Source of the DNA: Methylobacterium soli
Lineage (GTDB): Bacteria; Pseudomonadota; Alphaproteobacteria; Rhizobiales; Beijerinckiaceae
DNA: 64,000 nucleotides
Direction of reading: 5' to 3'
NCBI RefSeq assembly: GCF_008806385.1
Contig: NZ_VZZK01000005.1
Location: 170,835 to 234,834, forward strand
Part shown: positions 60,619 through 64,000 of the stretch, in pieces
Layout: every line of letters begins with the position of its first letter
How positions within the stretch are numbered: the stretch's first letter is position 1
Program-made: the position numbers and the translations under genes
The notes under the pieces: model-generated
What the model was told of the DNA's origin: nothing
Database searches by the model: none
The model's input: only the letters and a program-made list of their open reading frames with translations

Positions 60619-61476
60619 ATGCCGATCGCCCTGTTGCCGGACCGCGCCATCGTCACCGTCACGGGCGAGGAGGCGGAAGGCTTCCTCCAGGGCATCCTGA
60701 CCTGCAACGTCGAGTCCCTGCCCGCGGGCGAGGCCCGGCTCGGCGCGCTGCTGACGCCGCAGGGCAAGATCCAGTTCGACTTCCTGATCTCGCGGATCCC
60801 CGAGGGCCTGCGCCTCGACACCGATGCCGGGCGCGCGGCCGATCTCGCCAAGCGGCTCGGCCTCTATCGCCTGCGCGCCAAGGTGACGATCGCGGCCGAT
60901 CCCACCGTCGCGGTGGCGGCGGCCTGGGGCGGCGCCGGAACCGCCGCCGACATCGACCGGATCCAGGATGACCGCCTGCCCGATCTCGGCGCCCGGCTCT
61001 ACGCGACGCAGGGGGCCTTCTCGGCGGATGCCACGGAGGCGGATTACCACGCCCACCGGATCGCGCTCGCCGTCCCCGAGGGCGGGCGCGACTTTCCCTT
61101 CGGCGATGCCTTCCCGCACGAGGCCCTGATGGACCAGCTCGGCGGCGTCGATTTCCGCAAGGGCTGCTATGTCGGCCAGGAGGTGGTCTCGCGCATGCAG
61201 CATCGCGGCACCGCCCGCACCCGCTGCGTGCCGGTCGTCTACCCCGCGGGCGAGGCCGCGCCCGCGGGCAGCGAGGTCAGCGCCGGCCAGAAGAGCCTCG
61301 GCCTCACGGGAAGCCACGCGGCCGGCCGCGGCCTCGCGATGCTGCGCCTCGACCGCCTCGCCGACGCCCTCGCGGCGGGGGAGATTCTTCGCGCGGATGG
61401 CAGGGCCCTGGGCGTCGAGAAGCCGGCCTTCGCGACCTTCGCCTGGCCCTCGGCCGCGGATGCCAGCGCGGTCTGA
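60619..61476 (+). CDS. ygfZ: Folate-binding YgfZ-family protein
   Basis: A 285-residue tetrahydrofolate-binding protein of the YgfZ/GcvT-like family, involved in repair or maturation of Fe-S proteins. The diagnostic motif KGCYVGQE begins at residue 181, with Cys183. The N-terminal LLPDRAIVTVTGEEAEGFLQG and the GALLTPQGKIQFDFLI segment match. ATG 60619 has GGAG 6 bases upstream; the frame continues upstream as a shadow of the dihydroorotase gene. A functional link to the SUF operon is plausible but it is 20 kb away. Confidence 0.92.
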   Translation: MPIALLPDRAIVTVTGEEAEGFLQGILTCNVESLPAGEARLGALLTPQGKIQFDFLISRIPEGLRLDTDAGRAADLAKRLGLYRLRAKVTIAADPTVAVAAAWGGAGTAADIDRIQDDRLPDLGARLYATQGAFSADATEADYHAHRIALAVPEGGRDFPFGDAFPHEALMDQLGGVDFRKGCYVGQEVVSRMQHRGTARTRCVPVVYPAGEAAPAGSEVSAGQKSLGLTGSHAAGRGLAMLRLDRLADALAAGEILRADGRALGVEKPAFATFAWPSAADASAV

Positions 61477-61500
61477 CCACCCGGCCGATCGCCCTTCCCC

Positions 61501-61542
61501 GGCATCCCTCCCCCGGCATCCCTCCCCCGGCATCCCTCCCCC
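61501..61542. repeat. Triple 14-bp tandem repeat between ygfZ and tag
   Basis: GGCATCCCTCCCCC occurs three times in a row (61501-61514, 61515-61528, 61529-61542), with CTTCCCC before and GGCCCCG after. It is a C-rich microsatellite 25 bp after the ygfZ stop, and may vary between strains. No coding or structural role is seen. Confidence 0.8.
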
Positions 61543-61597
61543 GGCCCCGTCCTCGCCACGGATTGGCCTTTTCCAACGCTCCCGCTAAAGCGGTGCG

Positions 61598-62233
61598 ATG
61601 TCCGCGGAAACCGGCCTCATCACGCATCCGGATGGCTGCGCCCGCTGCTGGTGGGCGGGGCTCGATCCGATCTACGTCGCCTATCACGACACCGAGTGGG
61701 GGGTGCCCGAATATGATGGGCGCGCGCTCTACGAGAAGCTGATCCTCGACGGGTTCCAGGCCGGCTTGTCCTGGATCACGATCCTGAAGCGCCGCGACGG
61801 CTTTCGCCGCGCCTTCGCGGGATTCGATCCGGAGGCCGTCGCCCGGTTCACCGAGGCGGATGTGGCGCGGCTGATGCAGGATGCCGGCATCATCCGGAAC
61901 CGCGCCAAGATCGTCGGCACCATCGCGGGGGCCCGCGCCTTCCTGAAAATCGAGGAGCGGGGCCCCGGCTTCTCCCGCTTCCTCTGGGATTTCGTGGACG
62001 GCGCGCCGCTCCAGGGCGGCGCCCGCAGCCGCGCCGAGATCGCGGCCGAGAGCGATCTGTCGAGACGCGTCTCCAAGGCCCTGAAGGCGGAGGGTTTCTC
62101 CTTCGTCGGCCCGACCATCGTGCAGGCCTTCATGCAGGCGGTCGGCCTCGTCAACGACCACCTCGTCGGCTGCCATCGCCACGGCCCCTGCGCCGAGATC
62201 GGGCGAGCCGGAGCGGAGCGTCGGCCCGCATGA
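61598..62233 (+). CDS. tag: DNA-3-methyladenine glycosylase I
   Basis: A 211-residue base-excision repair enzyme removing 3-methyladenine. Family features: CARCWWAG (start of zinc site), YHDTEWGVPEYDG with the catalytic glutamate near residue 33, FQAGLSWITILKRR, and the C-terminal HLVGCHRHGPC zinc ligands. ATG 61598 follows a short AT-rich stretch. Its stop overlaps the next start (ATGA). Confidence 0.95.
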   Translation: MSAETGLITHPDGCARCWWAGLDPIYVAYHDTEWGVPEYDGRALYEKLILDGFQAGLSWITILKRRDGFRRAFAGFDPEAVARFTEADVARLMQDAGIIRNRAKIVGTIAGARAFLKIEERGPGFSRFLWDFVDGAPLQGGARSRAEIAAESDLSRRVSKALKAEGFSFVGPTIVQAFMQAVGLVNDHLVGCHRHGPCAEIGRAGAERRPA

Positions 62234-62823
62234 CCATGCGCCCGCCGCGGGCGTGGCAACGGATGCTCTCGGGCCGGCGCCTCGACCTCCTCGACCCCTC
62301 GCCCCTCGACATCGAGATCGCCGACATCGCGCACGGGCTCGCCCGGGTCGCCCGCTGGAACGGGCAGACGGCGGGGCCGCACGTCTTCTCGGTGGCCCAG
62401 CATTCCCTCCTGGTCGAGGCGATCGGCCGCCATCTCCTGCCCGTGCACGGGCCGGCCGAGGGGCTGGAACTGCTCCTCCACGATGGCCCCGAATACGTGA
62501 TCGGGGACATCATCTCGCCCTTCAAGGCGGCGATCGGCGATTCCTACAAGGCGGTGGAGCGGCGCCTGCTGTCGGCGATGCGGGTCCGCTTCGGCATGCC
62601 GACGCCGAGCCCGGGCTTTGCCCGCCTCGTCAAGCGCGCCGACCGGATCGCCGCCCGGCTCGAGGCGACGCGGCTCGCCGGCTTCTCGGCCGCGGAGGCG
62701 ACGCGCGTCTTCGGCCGGCCCGAGCCGCTGCCGCCGGAGACCGAGGCCCTGGCCGAGCCCTGGCCCACCGCCGAGGCGCAGGGCCGCTACCTCGACCGCT
62801 TCCACGCCCTGATGACGCCCTGA
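62230..62823 (+). CDS. HD-domain hydrolase (YfbR-like)
   Basis: A 197-residue HD-family phosphohydrolase. The metal ligands are in SVAQHSLLVE (H near residue 58) and LLLHDGPEYVIGDI (HD near residue 83), with ARLVKRADRIAARLEATRL in the C-terminal half carrying the last aspartate. It resembles YfbR-type 5'-nucleotidases of short length. Start overlaps the tag stop, so translation is coupled with a DNA-repair gene. Confidence 0.86.
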   Translation: MTMRPPRAWQRMLSGRRLDLLDPSPLDIEIADIAHGLARVARWNGQTAGPHVFSVAQHSLLVEAIGRHLLPVHGPAEGLELLLHDGPEYVIGDIISPFKAAIGDSYKAVERRLLSAMRVRFGMPTPSPGFARLVKRADRIAARLEATRLAGFSAAEATRVFGRPEPLPPETEALAEPWPTAEAQGRYLDRFHALMTP

Positions 62824-62861
62824 ACCCTCGATCCCCGATCCTGACGGACCCCTGATCAATC

Positions 62862-63374
62862 ATGCCGCGCGTTCACGTCTGCTCCCTCTCGCGCCTGCAC
62901 GAGACCGTCGCCGCCACGGGCGCCGATCACGTGCTGACCCTGGTCACGACGGGCTCCCGGGTGGAGCGGCCGGCGGGAATCGACCCCGAATGCCACGGCA
63001 TCGTCGGCGTCAGCGACATCGTCGCCGCGCAGGACGGCCACGTCCTGCCCGGGGAGGCGCATCTGCGCCAGATCCTCGATTTCGTGGCCGCCTGGCCCCG
63101 GGACAAACCCTTGGTGATCCATTGCTACGCCGGCATCAGCCGCTCGACGGCGGCGGCCTACATCGCGGGCTGCGCCCTCAATCCCGGGCGCGACGAGGCG
63201 GATCTCGCCCGGGCGCTGCGCCAGGCCTCGCCCTCGGCCACGCCGAACCGCCTGCTCGTCGAGATAGCGGACCGGCTCCTCGGACGCGAGGGCCGCATGG
63301 TCGCGGCGATCGCCGGGATCGGGCGCGGCGCCGATGCCTTCGAGGGCGAGCCCTTCCGTTTCGCCTTCGACTGA
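62862..63374 (+). CDS. Tyrosine/dual-specificity phosphatase family protein
   Basis: A 170-residue cytosolic protein with the CX5R phosphatase loop HCYAGISRS (Cys88, Arg94). The region before (SDIVAAQDGHVLPGEAHLRQ) and the absence of a transmembrane helix fit the bacterial dual-specificity-like group. The acid residue is not obvious. It follows the HD gene by 38 bp, giving a three-gene run tag - HD - phosphatase. Substrate unknown. Confidence 0.86.
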   Translation: MPRVHVCSLSRLHETVAATGADHVLTLVTTGSRVERPAGIDPECHGIVGVSDIVAAQDGHVLPGEAHLRQILDFVAAWPRDKPLVIHCYAGISRSTAAAYIAGCALNPGRDEADLARALRQASPSATPNRLLVEIADRLLGREGRMVAAIAGIGRGADAFEGEPFRFAFD

Positions 63375-63540
63375 GGTCGCGCGGGAGCGGTTCGGCGGCC
63401 CGTCGGTATCGGCCCGGACACAAAAATCCGGGGTGTGACCGAAACACCGCCCCCCGCCACGAATCAGCCGGGAGGCCCCCGCCACAGGGTTGTGCCGGGC
63501 CTCGGCCCGGACTTAGAACCGCAGTAAAGGGACCTGAGGG

Positions 63541-63825
63541 ATGACCGACGCTCGACCTGCCGCCGCCGTTCCGGCGTCACCGGCCGACCCGACCGGAGCC
63601 GCCGATCTGCCATTCGAGAAGGCGCTCGAGCAGCTCGAGGAGATCGTGCGTCGCCTCGAGCGGGGCGACGTGCCTCTCGATGAATCCGTCGCGATCTACG
63701 AGCGCGGCGAGACGCTGAAGCAGCATTGCGAGACGCTTCTGAAGCGGGCCGAGGCGCGCATCCAGCGCATCACCCTGGGTCCCGACGGCAGCCCCGAGGG
63801 GGTCGCGCCCCTCGACGTCGCGTAA
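63541..63825 (+). CDS. xseB: Exodeoxyribonuclease VII small subunit
   Basis: A 94-residue XseB. The conserved core is [20 protein letters not shown] followed by [12 protein letters not shown] and [16 protein letters not shown] (residues about 20-75). It partners XseA, encoded elsewhere. A perfect GC hairpin (CCGGGCC-TC-GGCCCGG, 63495-63510) lies upstream and might end the preceding transcript. The xseB-dxs order is typical of proteobacteria. Confidence 0.95.
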   Translation: MTDARPAAAVPASPADPTGAADLPFEKALEQLEEIVRRLERGDVPLDESVAIYERGETLKQHCETLLKRAEARIQRITLGPDGSPEGVAPLDVA

Positions 63826-63919
63826 GCTCCCCTGATGGACGCGGCCGCCGCGCACCTTCGGCCCGCCCCCGGCAGACCTGAAGGCGCGCGCGTCCCTTCC
63901 CGCAAATGAGGTTGGTTCT

Positions 63920-64000
63920 GTGGCTGGCTCGATGACCTCCCCCCTGGACGGATTGGACCATCCCTCTGATCTTCGGCGTCTGCCTGAGAGCGCGCTCTCG
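63920..64000 (+). CDS. dxs: 1-deoxy-D-xylulose-5-phosphate synthase, N-terminus only
   Basis: Only the first 27 codons are visible: VAGSMTSPLDGLDHPSDLRR, then LPESALS, running off the right edge. The DLRRLPES motif is the usual start of Dxs, the thiamine-diphosphate enzyme of the MEP isoprenoid pathway, and the position after xseB supports it. GTG 63920 has GAGG 8 bases upstream; an in-frame ATG at 63932 is the alternative start. Confidence 0.72.
   Translation, partial: MAGSMTSPLDGLDHPSDLRRLPESALS

Noticed and set aside
63495..63510. CCGGGCC-TC-GGCCCGG hairpin before xseB as an intrinsic terminator
   Set aside because: No U tract follows. It is noted only in the xseB entry as a possible transcription end.

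Overview
The window is a GC-rich (clearly above 65%), densely packed chromosomal segment of an alphaproteobacterium. Gene content and order fit Rhizobiales, most likely Methylobacterium or a close relative: a pgsA-like/perM/hdaA run divergent from purMN, SufBCDST-SufA with two cysteine desulfurases, a noncatalytic dihydroorotase next to pyrB, TIGR02301, IalB, an RopB/Omp25-like porin, and CtrA-like and Irr-like boxes. The genus is an inference from family knowledge. I see no rRNA, tRNA, CRISPR, prophage or insertion sequence. Most of the window reads as core chromosome.

Layout. 1-2438 (minus): hdaA (cut by the window edge), an AI-2E/PerM permease and a CDP-alcohol phosphatidyltransferase. 2757-4480 (plus): purM and purN, overlapping. 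4520-8036: ndk, a GST, DUF2147, DUF4345 and small secreted proteins. 8044-11430 (plus): a FUSC - DUF1656 - HlyD efflux cluster. 11962-15784 (minus): gatC, gatA, a coupled small membrane protein, and gatB. 15889-18657: CtrA-like boxes between a small protein and a SUKH protein, then ruvX and dprA. 18761-21663 (minus): pyrB, a pyrC-like gene and plsY. 21881-23622 (plus): a b-type cytochrome and a YedY-like molybdoenzyme. 23816-29209: topA, a small membrane protein and parE, closed by paired inverted terminators. 29436-33961: porin, small protein, RhlE helicase, GGDEF protein.

33990-41232 (minus) is a full SUF iron-sulfur operon: NifS/IscS-like desulfurase, sufB, sufC, sufD, sufS, sufT-like, sufA. 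It sits below an inverted repeat built from iron-control-element-like half sites. 41527-51888 holds an alpha/beta hydrolase, a large membrane-bound Pls/PosA-type peptide synthetase, a histidine phosphatase, a PPK2, fabI, a CbpA-like DnaJ protein, a surface-antigen-like lipoprotein and pdxH. 52088-54864 encodes a YadA-like trimeric autotransporter and an IalB-family protein. 55721-58578 is a translationally coupled run (SDR, FG-GAP-like secreted protein, Nudix, TIGR02301). 59158-64000 carries a second dihydroorotase, ygfZ, tag, an HD hydrolase, a CX5R phosphatase, xseB and the first codons of dxs.

The most interesting items are the single-module peptide synthetase, whose pocket is predicted to bind a basic amino acid and whose membrane-hexapeptide tail repeats three times; the ICE-like dyad above the SUF operon; two dihydroorotase-like proteins that both deviate at the metal-binding HxH motif; a perfect TTAA-N7-TTAA box; and long perfect hairpins in the ndk and DUF2147 leaders. 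All start choices, motif readings and residue positions were made by hand from the sequence, with no database search.
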